From JAPOPJ01 sp964538885 (lineage in GTDB: Archaea; Thermoproteota; Nitrososphaeria; Nitrososphaerales; Nitrosopumilaceae), in assembly GCA_964538885.1 (NCBI GenBank), contig CAZIHR010000020.1:1-5752 (forward strand): a DNA stretch of 5,752 nucleotides, in the 5' to 3' direction. Each line of letters starts with the position of its first letter. Within the stretch, counting starts at the first letter, position 1. Of this stretch, positions 1 to 5,752 are shown piece after piece. The notes beneath the pieces are model-generated. The model worked only from the letters and a program-made list of their open reading frames with translations, made no database searches and was not told the origin of the DNA. Both the position numbers and the translations under genes were made by a program.

Positions 1-39
1 CTCTTTCCAATGTCAATTCCAATGATTTCTTTCTATCAC
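1..39 (-). pseudogene. Possible N-terminal remnant of an IS110-like transposase, running off the left edge
   Basis: Read on the minus strand, positions 26 to 3 translate as IIGIDIGK. This resembles the first beta strand, with its catalytic Asp, at the N-terminus of IS110-family transposases (RuvC-like fold). No ATG, GTG or TTG opens that frame: it is preceded directly by TGA and TAG. A GTG at 39-37 opens a different frame that reads V-I-E-R-N before hitting a stop, so one frameshift near position 27 would join a plausible start to the GIDIGK motif. Only about 13 codons are visible, so the family call rests on a short motif that other RNase H-fold or sugar-kinase-like proteins share. If the call is right, this copy is broken at its 5' end. 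Confidence 0.22.
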
Positions 40-331
40 CTCCTTGCGGATGTATGGTGAAACGAAAGCTGCACGCACCTATCATAAAATAAAGCCAACT
101 TAGACAGCAGCTCGGACTGCCCCATTCAAACACAAGGGCGCTGAGCCCATTCATGTATAGGGGTCGTTCCATCACAATAACTACGGCGGGGTGGTTATCA
201 TGTCTACAAACAAAACAAGTGAAATACTGACAAGATTTGATTTGTTGGAAAAACAAAACCAATCAGATTGGTAAACAACCCGCAATTATATCTAGTCTAC
301 AAGATGGGCAAGTTTCTCCAATGTATTTTAC
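40..331. other. Gene-free stretch left of the transposase relic; possible IS end
   Basis: No credible coding region is seen on either strand. The stretch is less AT-rich than the other intergenic DNA here and has some structure. CCCATTCA occurs twice (121-128 and 146-153) around a GGGC/GCCC dyad at 136-148. AGCTGC (67-72) and GCAGCT (107-112) can pair over a 34-nt loop. A perfect 15-bp palindrome lies at 258-272. If the left-edge remnant is an IS110-type element, this would be its non-coding end, where that family encodes its guide (bridge) RNA. That is inference from position only, and the other element end is not in the window. Confidence 0.3.
258..272. repeat. Perfect 15-bp palindrome (7-bp arms, 1-nt centre)
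   Basis: ACCAATC-A-GATTGGT is an exact inverted repeat. It lies about 60 bp upstream of the readable start of the transposase relic. It could be a protein-binding dyad, an element-end feature, or chance. With a 1-nt centre it is more likely to act as a DNA dyad than as an RNA hairpin. Confidence 0.45.
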
Positions 332-1351
332 ATGTCCATCAGATATAATGTAATATTCGGCACTGAATATCTGAATGACGACATTGTGGAGGCGGCTGTG
401 TACAACTCCAATGTAGGCGGGTGCGCGAATGCTGGAAAATTTACATGCGGCAATGTAATATCATCAGTTAGATAGTTTGCAATCAAGCTCAAAAGTGCGG
501 ATCCTGACAGTATACAATCTGCGTTCGAAGCACAAATGTGTAACCATCTAGGACACGTTAAAGCAACATGGACGAATTTCAAAGAGATCCACCATAGCAA
601 TTGACATGCACAAAATAAAATACCATGGTAAAAAGCCCGACGACAATATAACGCGCTCCAAATACGAAAACGGCACCAAATATTTTGAGCGATACATCAC
701 GATATATGGTGTAGACAAGACTATATCATTGAATCTTGCAGCATTTCACATGAAGATGATCTATTCTGTGCCTGATTTCCTTGAAAAAAAAAAACACTAA
801 CCATTATACAGAATTTAGGAATTGAATCGAGTCTAATACTTGTTGACAGGGAGTTCTTTTCTGTGGATTGCATCAGGACTCTGGATAAGCGCGGCGTGAC
901 ATATATGATGCTGTGCAGAAACACGCACGATGTCATTGCTGCGTTGCGCGAGTTTGCGTGCAATACAAGAACTGACATATCCACAGTTGAGATGGAGGGC
1001 CAATTGAATTCCGCAGAATACTGGATGAAGATAGAAAAATAAAATAATGTAAGGATCCTGCAAAACCTGAACAAAAATACATCTGGTTTGCTACAAACGA
1101 TCCTAGAATAGATCTAAAAAGATACAAAAATAGATGGATGATATACTGGATATCGCGAGATCTAGACAATGAGGGCCAGAACTAGGACAAATTACATTGT
1201 ATCTAGGATGATGTGCTTTTACTATTTTACTGATGTACAACGAATGGATGATATGTCGATTCTTGCTCTATCTGGAACTGACCATATTGATATTGGCCAC
1301 GTTCGAATTTCAAACCAAGTTATAATGTGTGATCCCAAATTATCTCCGTAA
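332..1351 (+). pseudogene. Degraded ISH3-like DDE transposase, multiple frameshifts
   Basis: A transposase can be pieced together in order across frames. Segment 1 (332 to ~551) starts MSIRYNVIF, has an in-frame TAG at 473-475 and resumes to SIQSAFEAQ. Segment 2 (~552 to ~785) reads TLKQHGRISKRSTIAIDMHK, carrying the first catalytic Asp (codon 603-605), then a YENGTKYFERY strand. Segment 3 (~785 to 1039) carries LVDREFFSVDCIRTLDKRG with the second Asp (845-847). Segment 4 (1048 to ~1168) has WFATNDPRIDLKRYKNRWMI. Segment 5 (1169-1351) reads MRARTRTNYIVSRMMCFYYF. The order AID...LVDREFFS...RW.I...RTRT..Y matches ISH3-type transposases. There are at least four frameshifts, and the Glu expected after RW.I is absent (RWMIYW), so the gene is dead. 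No terminal inverted repeats or target duplication were identified. Family assignment is from motif recall, not a search. Confidence 0.82.
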
Positions 1352-1489
1352 AGACGTGGCTTGTGGCACATCTGGGTTAACTGCATATTGGAAGCAATAC
1401 CCCATAATGATCTTTGTAAAAAATATCTTACCAAAACTGAAAAGCTTTCTAACATAATGAAGGTTAAACAAATCTGTAAATCCATACAT

Positions 1490-2353
1490 ATGACACATAG
1501 CGATATTGAGATAGTTGGCAAAAACGTCAAAGACATGTATGGTACGCTCATGGGCAAGGTCATCGGGACTATGACTGACATTGATGGTAGTGTCCAATCT
1601 GTTGGCGTTGATTGTGGTTTTTATGGACTTCAACAAGTACCTTATGAGCAGCTTGTAGTTCAAAGTGACGTAATTATCTTTGTTCCAAAGTGGCGACTTG
1701 ACTCCCAGCGGTTTCTGCGTGAAAAACAGCTTACATTGCGCCGCCTAAAGGCATTGATGGATATTGTCTCAGAAAATGATGACATGAAGACGGATGCTGA
1801 GATAATTCATGCAAAATACAAGTCTAAAATTGTGTCATTAAATGAGACAGAAAATATAGTCAAAACAAAGCTTGAGGCAAGATTAACAGTGCTTGAAGAA
1901 CAGACAAAATCAGCAAAATTGCTTCTATTTGATGCACGGATGCAGTTCAAAAGTGAAGAGATCACCGAGAATACATTTGAGACGGTCAAGATGTGTACAT
2001 CGGAGATGATAGAACATTCAGCTGATGAAGTCGCTGAAATTCAAAATGTACAAAAGAGAATATCTGATCTTGATGCTGAAGCACAAGAGATGACCATTCC
2101 TGCCCAGTCTCTACAAGAGTCAGCCGTCTCGTACTTGGATATATCAGAACCACTCAACGTTCAGAGTATTCTTCCAAAAGCACCCACAGAATCGGTACCT
2201 TCGACCCCCACACCCATGGATGCAGAAACTCTACCGACAGTACCTGTATTTGGTAACTCTGACAATGTGGCCCGTCCAATTCCAGGAAAGCAACGCGCAG
2301 AATCCTCCAAAGATCACGAAGATGATTGGCTTGCCAGAATGGAAGCTCAATAA
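1490..2353 (+). CDS. cdvA: Cell division protein CdvA (thaumarchaeal type)
   Basis: CdvA is the archaeal division-site protein that forms filaments at the membrane and recruits the ESCRT-III homologue CdvB in the Cdv system. This gene gives 287 aa. Residues ~8-68 are a PRC-barrel-like domain (GKVIGTMTDIDGSVQSVGVD, ending VIIFVPKWRLDS). Residues ~70-203 are a charged helical/coiled-coil region (REKQLTLRRLKAL, SENDDMK). Residues ~204-276 are a Pro/Ser/Thr-rich linker. The tail DDWLARMEAQ (278-287) sits where CdvA carries a short ESCRT-III-binding peptide; that role is inferred here. The frame stays open back to a TTG at 1361, but those 43 codons overlap relic DNA and look non-coding. ATG 1490 (MTHSDIE) fits the family N-terminus as I recall it, and a weak TTAAA at 1464-1468 is spaced for a leaderless start. 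ATG 1457 is the alternative. No cdvB or cdvC is adjacent, as is usual in Thaumarchaeota. Confidence 0.9.
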   Translation: MTHSDIEIVGKNVKDMYGTLMGKVIGTMTDIDGSVQSVGVDCGFYGLQQVPYEQLVVQSDVIIFVPKWRLDSQRFLREKQLTLRRLKALMDIVSENDDMKTDAEIIHAKYKSKIVSLNETENIVKTKLEARLTVLEEQTKSAKLLLFDARMQFKSEEITENTFETVKMCTSEMIEHSADEVAEIQNVQKRISDLDAEAQEMTIPAQSLQESAVSYLDISEPLNVQSILPKAPTESVPSTPTPMDAETLPTVPVFGNSDNVARPIPGKQRAESSKDHEDDWLARMEAQ

Positions 2354-2402
2354 TTTTTTTGTCTACCTTTGAAAAAACAAAAACTGCAACATCTTGCTTT
2401 TT
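2354..2402 (+). terminator. U-tract terminator region after cdvA
   Basis: Seven T residues (2354-2360) follow the cdvA stop codon directly, and a second T-run lies at 2397-2402. Archaeal RNA polymerase terminates on T-rich tracts without needing a strong hairpin. An A-rich stretch at 2372-2383 could pair weakly with the first T-run. This would separate cdvA from the downstream plus-strand gene. Confidence 0.45.
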
Positions 2403-2547
2403 CGTTGTTTGTATAGAGATTTACAGAAACCTGCCAAATCATCAAGCAAAACCCAACAACCAATTACTGAATTCATCTCTTACATGATACGGACATCATA
2501 AATTGAATCTAGTGTTACGTGGTGATTAAATTTGCAGCTATTCTACA

Positions 2548-3144
2548 TTGCAAGACAAGTATACTCTCTCAACCCCAATCATTTTATCTCATATTGGGAA
2601 AGAAGCATTGTTGCCTCAAGATACCATAAACTGGTCAAAAAACACATATCTGACATGGCTGGACTATAAAGCAGAGCCAAACCCGGGCGCATTTGATGAT
2701 GTATCAAGCATTATAAGATATAGATCTACATGGCGTGTAAACTCTGAAAGCATAGAGAATGCCATCTTGTTTTTCCTCGAAGATATACACATCGTGACAG
2801 AATTTTTACCACATTTGTCGTGGGTGCGGGAGATGTGTGTCACTCCAGAGTTATTAAATCATGAGCAGGGACACTTTGATCTTGCCGAACTGCTACGTGA
2901 TCACATCACGACACATATTAGACACTCACTTTGTCAAAAAAGATATCGAGTTGAGGGTAAAAATGATGAACAGCAAAAACAATTTGCAAAGGAGCATTCA
3001 TCACGCATAATTGCTGCCGAGCTTGAACATTGGCATATATATCTAGAGTCCAAACGATCCGAATACAATCTCAAGACCAATTTTGGAAATGACCATACTG
3101 TACAATCCACTTTTGATAAGCAGTTTGCGCAGCTGAGGATATAA
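2548..3144 (+). CDS. DUF922-like putative zinc metallopeptidase
   Basis: The 198-aa product has an HEQGHFDLAE motif (residues 105-114). Its HEXXH core (H105, E106, H109) is the zinc-binding/catalytic signature of metallopeptidases. The N-terminal INWSKNTYLTWLDYKAEPNP (27-46) and C-terminal YNLKTNFG (173-180) match the layout I recall for DUF922 proteins, which have an LTW.DF element and end in a YD..T.HG element. The function of DUF922 proteins is not established; a protease role is inferred from HEXXH. Odd points: where family members usually have His in T.HG there is Phe179, possibly losing a metal ligand. There is no signal peptide or membrane segment, although relatives are often exported. 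The only near-N-terminal start is TTG 2548, with the frame blocked by TAA at 2527. The gene may be transcribed separately from cdvA (195-bp gap with T-runs); TATA-like AT stretches lie at 2497-2504 and 2524-2533. It could be intact and divergent, or an early pseudogene. Confidence 0.7.
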   Translation: MQDKYTLSTPIILSHIGKEALLPQDTINWSKNTYLTWLDYKAEPNPGAFDDVSSIIRYRSTWRVNSESIENAILFFLEDIHIVTEFLPHLSWVREMCVTPELLNHEQGHFDLAELLRDHITTHIRHSLCQKRYRVEGKNDEQQKQFAKEHSSRIIAAELEHWHIYLESKRSEYNLKTNFGNDHTVQSTFDKQFAQLRI

Positions 3145-3177
3145 CATCTCACAACCATACAAGAATCAATCAATGGT

Positions 3178-3216
3178 ATATTTTCACACTTTTTGACTTT
3201 GTCTTTTATTTATCAA
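3178..3216 (+). terminator. T-rich terminator region after the DUF922-like gene
   Basis: A series of T-runs (around 3181-3184, 3190-3194 and 3203-3210) begins about 35 bp after the stop codon of the plus-strand gene. This is the kind of U-rich tract on which archaeal RNA polymerase releases. No strong hairpin precedes it. Confidence 0.4.
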
Positions 3217-3529
3217 CATCTCAAGTTACAATTATACTTCTATTGACTTTTTTGTATTGTGTAAATTCTCTTTTGATAATATGAGTGATCCACAATTACA
3301 CGTCGTGTCTATTCAGACATGTCATTCAATTGATCTGGGTTGCCTTTACAAAATTCTGTCATTATACAATCCACACATCATTAATTGTGTCATATTTTTT
3401 GAGTGAATTCCTGTATATATCTCGCATAATTCTCCAACTTTTGACTCTATGTATAGTGTGCTCCACACAAATTCGTCTTTTTGAGTGTGTCTTGTATTTT
3501 TTTCTGTAGCAAGCTTTTGTTTTTTGTAA

Positions 3530-3548
3530 CTGAAAAAATAATTTTTAG
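3530..3548 (-). terminator. Weak A/T hairpin, possible terminator for ilvD
   Basis: The 19 bases starting CTGAAAAA and ending TTTTTAG form a 7-bp A/T-rich hairpin (one G-T pair) with a 5-nt loop. Read on the minus strand it includes a run of six T residues. It lies ~185 bp beyond the ilvD stop and could end that transcript. The plus strand has its own T-run just before it (3520-3525), so the site could serve both directions. Confidence 0.28.
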
Positions 3549-3559
3549 TAATTAACCCG

Positions 3560-3620
3560 TTTTAGATACAAATTGAATACTTGACAAGAAAAACCATTTA
3601 AAATTTAAGCAGGACGTTAA
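3560..3620 (+). repeat. Imperfect direct repeat, copy A (downstream of ilvD)
   Basis: This copy matches 5542-5602 in the same orientation. Both start TTTTAG, then 7 bases later share TTGAATACTTGA, then an A-run and CCAT, then a related AT-rich tail. By hand the match is about 75% over 61 positions with one single-base length difference, and most mismatches are transitions. A further shared block, TTTATTGTAAT, follows at 3628-3638. The pair brackets ilvD. Confidence 0.6.
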
Positions 3621-3731
3621 CAGTTATCTTTATTGTAATGGCACTATTTTGTAGTTCCAATAAGGAATTAACTTGTTTTTTGTATCATTTTAAATGACTG
3701 TGTGGTTTTTTTATAATGCGTTTAATGCTTA

Positions 3732-5411
3732 TTATTTCAGATGAATTGGGCTAGTCACTGCTCCGTGTGCTGCAGAGCCTACAAGTGAGGCATACTTTGC
3801 CAATGCACCTGTTGTGTAGTTGGGTGTTGGACATTGCCATGTCTTTCTTCTTTCTTTAATCTCTTCAGGTGACACATGAAGTTCTATTATTCCTGCTTGC
3901 GTGTCTATTGTTATCTTGTCTCCGTTGTTGACAAGTGCAATTGGTCCACCCACATATGCCTCTGGTGCTACATGCCCTACCATGAATCCACGCGTACCTC
4001 CAGAAAACCTACCATCTGTGACCATCGCAACTTTTTTTCCTAGCCCCTGACCTACAAGTGCAGCGGTAGTTGCTAGCATCTCTCTCATACCTGGACCCCC
4101 CCTTGGTCCCTCATATCTAATCACAACAACATGTCCCTCGTCTATCTGACCTTTTGATACTGCCTCAAATGCTGACTCTTCACGATCAAAAACTATTGCC
4201 GTGCCTGTGAATTTTGTTATTTCTACTCCTGCTGTTTTGATTACCGCACCATCGGGAGCAAGATTACCTTTCAATATGACGGCAGTCCCGGTGCCGTGAA
4301 TTGGATTGTTCGTCTGTCTGACTATTTGCTGTCCTTGCTCCTGAATTATGATCGAGTCGAGGTTTTCTTTGATTGTCTTTCCTGTTACTGTGAGACAGTC
4401 CCCGTGTACAAATCCACCGTCGTGCAGTTTTTTTAATACAAATGGGATACCTCCTATCTTGTCAAGTGAGTTCATCACGTAATTGCCTCCCGGTTTCATG
4501 TCTGCTATATGAGGTGTCTTTTTTCGTATTCTCTCAAAATCATCATACGTCAATTTTATTTTGGCTTCATGTGCTAGTGCTAACAGATGAAGTATACCAT
4601 TGGTGGAGCCACCCACTGCATTGAGTATGGTTATCGCGTTCTCAAATGCCTCAAATGTAAGTATATCTTGTGGTTTAATGTCTAGCTTTACTAGTTTGGC
4701 ACATGCCTTTCCAGTCTCATATACGATCTCTTTTCTTCTTTCATCCTCAGCCGGTGGACTTGCACTACCCGGTAATGCCAAACCTATTGCCTCAGAGATC
4801 GACGCCATGGTATTTGCTGTAAACATTCCCCCACATGAACCTGCACTAGGGCATGCTGTATTTTCCACATCTTTGAGCATCTCCAAAGATATATGCCCCG
4901 CATCGTATGCACCAACTGCTTCATACACATCAACTATAGTAAGCTCTCTCCCTTCCAACATACCAGGCATGATGGTTCCACCATAAACAAAGACTGATGG
5001 CAGATTTATTCTAGCCATGGCCATCATTGTTCCTGGTAGACTTTTGTCACATCCAGCAATTCCTACAACTGCATCATATTGATGAGCTCGCATCATTAAT
5101 TCAATCGAGTCTGCAATTACTTCTCTTGAGATTAACGATGATTTCATACCTTCATGTCCCATTGCGATGCCATCTGATACTGCAATAGTTGAAAATTCCC
5201 GCGCCGTCGCGCCACCTTCTGATACGCCATTTTTTGCACTTTGTGCAAGCTTAGGAAGGTGAATGTTGCATGGCGTTGCCTCGTTTCCTGTATGACATAC
5301 GCCAATAAATGGCTTGTCTAGATCATGGTCTTTTAGGCCCATGGCTTTGTACATTGCTCTATGTGGTGCCCTTGCTGTACCTTCCACAACATTCCTGCTT
5401 GATATCGGCAT
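3732..5411 (-). CDS. ilvD: Dihydroxy-acid dehydratase IlvD
   Basis: IlvD dehydrates 2,3-dihydroxyisovalerate to 2-ketoisovalerate and 2,3-dihydroxy-3-methylvalerate to 2-keto-3-methylvalerate, a late cytoplasmic step of valine, leucine and isoleucine synthesis that also feeds pantothenate. The 559-aa length is normal. The signature cysteines of the Fe-S cluster are all present: C48 (TPCNIH), C121 (AGCDKSLPG, including the active-site Lys123 expected to be carbamylated) and C193 (PSAGSCGGMFTANTM). SDGIAMG (79-85), GPRGGPGMREML (435-446) and TDGRFSGGTRG (465-475) are conserved metal and substrate elements; S470 is in the position of the proposed catalytic base. The pattern suits IlvD better than the related phosphogluconate dehydratase Edd, which is longer. 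The start ATG at 5411 (MPISSRNVVEG) is supported by a TATA box 27 bp upstream, implying a leaderless mRNA. No other ilv or leu gene is adjacent. The frame is intact. Confidence 0.97.
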   Translation of the reverse strand: MPISSRNVVEGTARAPHRAMYKAMGLKDHDLDKPFIGVCHTGNEATPCNIHLPKLAQSAKNGVSEGGATAREFSTIAVSDGIAMGHEGMKSSLISREVIADSIELMMRAHQYDAVVGIAGCDKSLPGTMMAMARINLPSVFVYGGTIMPGMLEGRELTIVDVYEAVGAYDAGHISLEMLKDVENTACPSAGSCGGMFTANTMASISEAIGLALPGSASPPAEDERRKEIVYETGKACAKLVKLDIKPQDILTFEAFENAITILNAVGGSTNGILHLLALAHEAKIKLTYDDFERIRKKTPHIADMKPGGNYVMNSLDKIGGIPFVLKKLHDGGFVHGDCLTVTGKTIKENLDSIIIQEQGQQIVRQTNNPIHGTGTAVILKGNLAPDGAVIKTAGVEITKFTGTAIVFDREESAFEAVSKGQIDEGHVVVIRYEGPRGGPGMREMLATTAALVGQGLGKKVAMVTDGRFSGGTRGFMVGHVAPEAYVGGPIALVNNGDKITIDTQAGIIELHVSPEEIKERRKTWQCPTPNYTTGALAKYASLVGSAAHGAVTSPIHLK

Positions 5412-5433
5412 GACATGTCAAATAGATTTTTTG

Positions 5434-5442
5434 TATAATTTA
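5434..5442 (-). promoter_or_regulatory. TATA box of ilvD
   Basis: On the minus strand this reads TAAATTATA, centred 27 bp upstream of the A of the ilvD ATG. That is the archaeal TATA-to-start distance, so transcription should begin at or within a few bases of the start codon. A second copy of the core (plus-strand GTATAATTT at 5481-5489, matching 5433-5441) lies 48 bp further upstream and could be an alternative promoter giving a ~50-nt leader. Confidence 0.65.
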
Positions 5443-5541
5443 GACGTTGTTGAAATTTTCCCCCTGTGTTTTTTCCTACTGTATAATTTGAATCCATCAA
5501 AACAAATATACCTATTCATATGATTTTTGGAAATTTGTCAA

Positions 5542-5602
5542 TTTTAGGCATGAGTTGAATACTTGATAAAAAAAAACCATCTGAAAATTAAACAGAATGT
5601 AA
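5542..5602 (+). repeat. Imperfect direct repeat, copy B (upstream of ilvD)
   Basis: This is the second copy of the element at 3560-3620, in the same orientation. It lies between the ilvD promoter and the promoter at the right edge. It has one more A in the A-run than copy A. The block TTTATTGTAAT recurs at 5636-5646, but 35 bp past the repeat rather than about 8 bp as in copy A, suggesting an insertion or deletion between copies. No reading frame or strong hairpin explains its conservation. Confidence 0.6.
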
Positions 5603-5672
5603 TAATTACAAGCACCTATGTTAACCATCCTGCCGTTTTATTGTAATCTGTCGTGATTCGCTTTCGTTCCAT

Positions 5673-5746
5673 GCCTAGTACACATTGATAAGATTTATAG
5701 CTGACGCTAGGCCATGAAAAATGCAGATAGACGCGAATGGCCTAGC
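5673..5746 (+). promoter_or_regulatory. Promoter with a perfect 10-bp inverted repeat and three GCCTAG motifs
   Basis: TTTATA at 5694-5699 is a good archaeal TATA box. GCTAGGCCAT (5706-5715) and ATGGCCTAGC (5737-5746) are exact reverse complements separated by 21 nt. A third, related ATGCCTAG lies upstream of the TATA box (5671-5678). The motif GCCTAG therefore occurs on both sides of the TATA box and on both sides of the predicted transcription start (~5721-5723). This suggests either an operator for a dimeric regulator or, if the transcript starts further upstream, an RNA stem-loop covering the start region. Confidence 0.45.
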
Positions 5747-5752
5747 CTGCAC
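5721..5752 (+). CDS. Start of an unidentified gene, cut by the right edge
   Basis: An ATG at 5721 lies about 25 bp downstream of the centre of TTTATA, right for a leaderless archaeal gene. It reads MQIDANGLAC and then runs off the window. ATG 5714 (MKNADRREWPSL) also stays open but sits too close to the TATA box for a normal leaderless start. Ten residues are too few to name a product. The right arm of the inverted repeat lies within codons 6 to 9. Confidence 0.35.
   Translation, partial: MQIDANGLAC

Larger units (their letters stand above)
3145..3731. other. AT-rich convergent intergenic region, no gene seen
   Basis: This 587-bp stretch lies between two genes that converge on it. It is markedly AT-rich with many T-runs on the plus strand. 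The open frames it contains encode only Phe/Ile/Leu-rich strings, as expected from T-rich DNA, with no motif. It contains likely transcription-end signals for both neighbours and one copy of an imperfect repeat (3560-3620). No tRNA or other RNA gene was recognised. Confidence 0.6.

Noticed and set aside
35..44. ATCACCTCCT, identical to the 3' end of 16S rRNA
   Set aside because: The conserved helix-45 region that must precede it in 16S rRNA is absent, so it is a chance 10-base match (or part of a broken start on the minus strand).
515..540. tRNA T-loop-like GTTCGAA, also near 1302
   Set aside because: Flanking bases do not form the 5-bp T-stem or an acceptor stem at either place.
328..600. 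Minus-strand open frame of 90 codons opposite the relic
   Set aside because: It is the shadow of the plus-strand transposase relic and has no motif of its own. The other minus-strand frames between 721 and 1663 are shadows too.
3285..3509. 74-codon hydrophobic frame (GTG start), and a 41-codon frame from ATG 3281
   Set aside because: Both lie in T-rich intergenic DNA whose composition alone yields Phe/Ile/Leu strings. No motif, convincing promoter or ribosome-binding support was seen.
4442..4986. Plus-strand frames antisense to ilvD
   Set aside because: They mirror well-conserved IlvD codons on the other strand and show no protein features.
5721..5752. TusA/SirA-like sulfur carrier from the N-terminus MQIDANGLAC
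   Set aside because: The family needs Pro after this Cys (CPxP), but the next codon begins AC and cannot encode Pro.
1..5752. CRISPR array or defence cluster
   Set aside because: No regularly spaced repeats, no cas-like genes and no multi-gene cassette. The only notable repeat pair is two diverged copies 2 kb apart.

Overview
The window looks like a piece of an ammonia-oxidising archaeal (Thaumarchaeota/Nitrososphaerota) chromosome, most likely of the Nitrosopumilus/Nitrosotalea/Nitrosotenuis kind. The main reason is a recognisable CdvA cell-division protein of the thaumarchaeal type. This is a PRC-barrel followed by a long helical region, encoded alone rather than in a cdvABC cluster. Base composition is low-GC. 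Starts lack Shine-Dalgarno sequences, and TATA boxes sit about 26 bp upstream of start codons, which fits archaeal leaderless transcription. The genus is inference.

Layout. Positions 1-331 hold no intact gene. The left edge may carry the first codons of a broken IS110-like transposase on the minus strand, with a structured stretch behind it. Positions 332-1351 are a wrecked DDE transposase of ISH3-like type on the plus strand; it can be pieced together across three frames with several frameshifts, a stop, and no visible catalytic Glu. Positions 1490-2353 encode CdvA (plus). Positions 2548-3144 encode a DUF922-like HEXXH protein (plus) with an unusual TTG start. Positions 3145-3731 are an AT-rich convergent intergenic region with T-runs. 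Positions 3732-5411 encode dihydroxy-acid dehydratase IlvD (minus), with its own TATA box placed for a leaderless transcript. Positions 5412-5752 hold the ilvD promoter, the second copy of a ~60 bp imperfect repeat whose first copy lies beyond the 3' end of ilvD, and, at the right edge, a TATA box, a perfect 10-bp inverted repeat and the probable start of another plus-strand gene.

The genes do not form a pathway. IlvD (branched-chain amino acid synthesis) and CdvA (cell division) are core genes, each apparently its own transcription unit. The transposase relic, the possible second IS remnant, the dispersed repeat and the odd metallopeptidase-like gene mark the left half as a worn accessory or insertion-prone stretch beside an essential gene. 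I see no convincing new multi-gene system. The most interesting unexplained items are the right-edge dyad with three GCCTAG motifs around a promoter, the repeat pair flanking ilvD, the divergent DUF922-like protein, and the possible IS110-type end.
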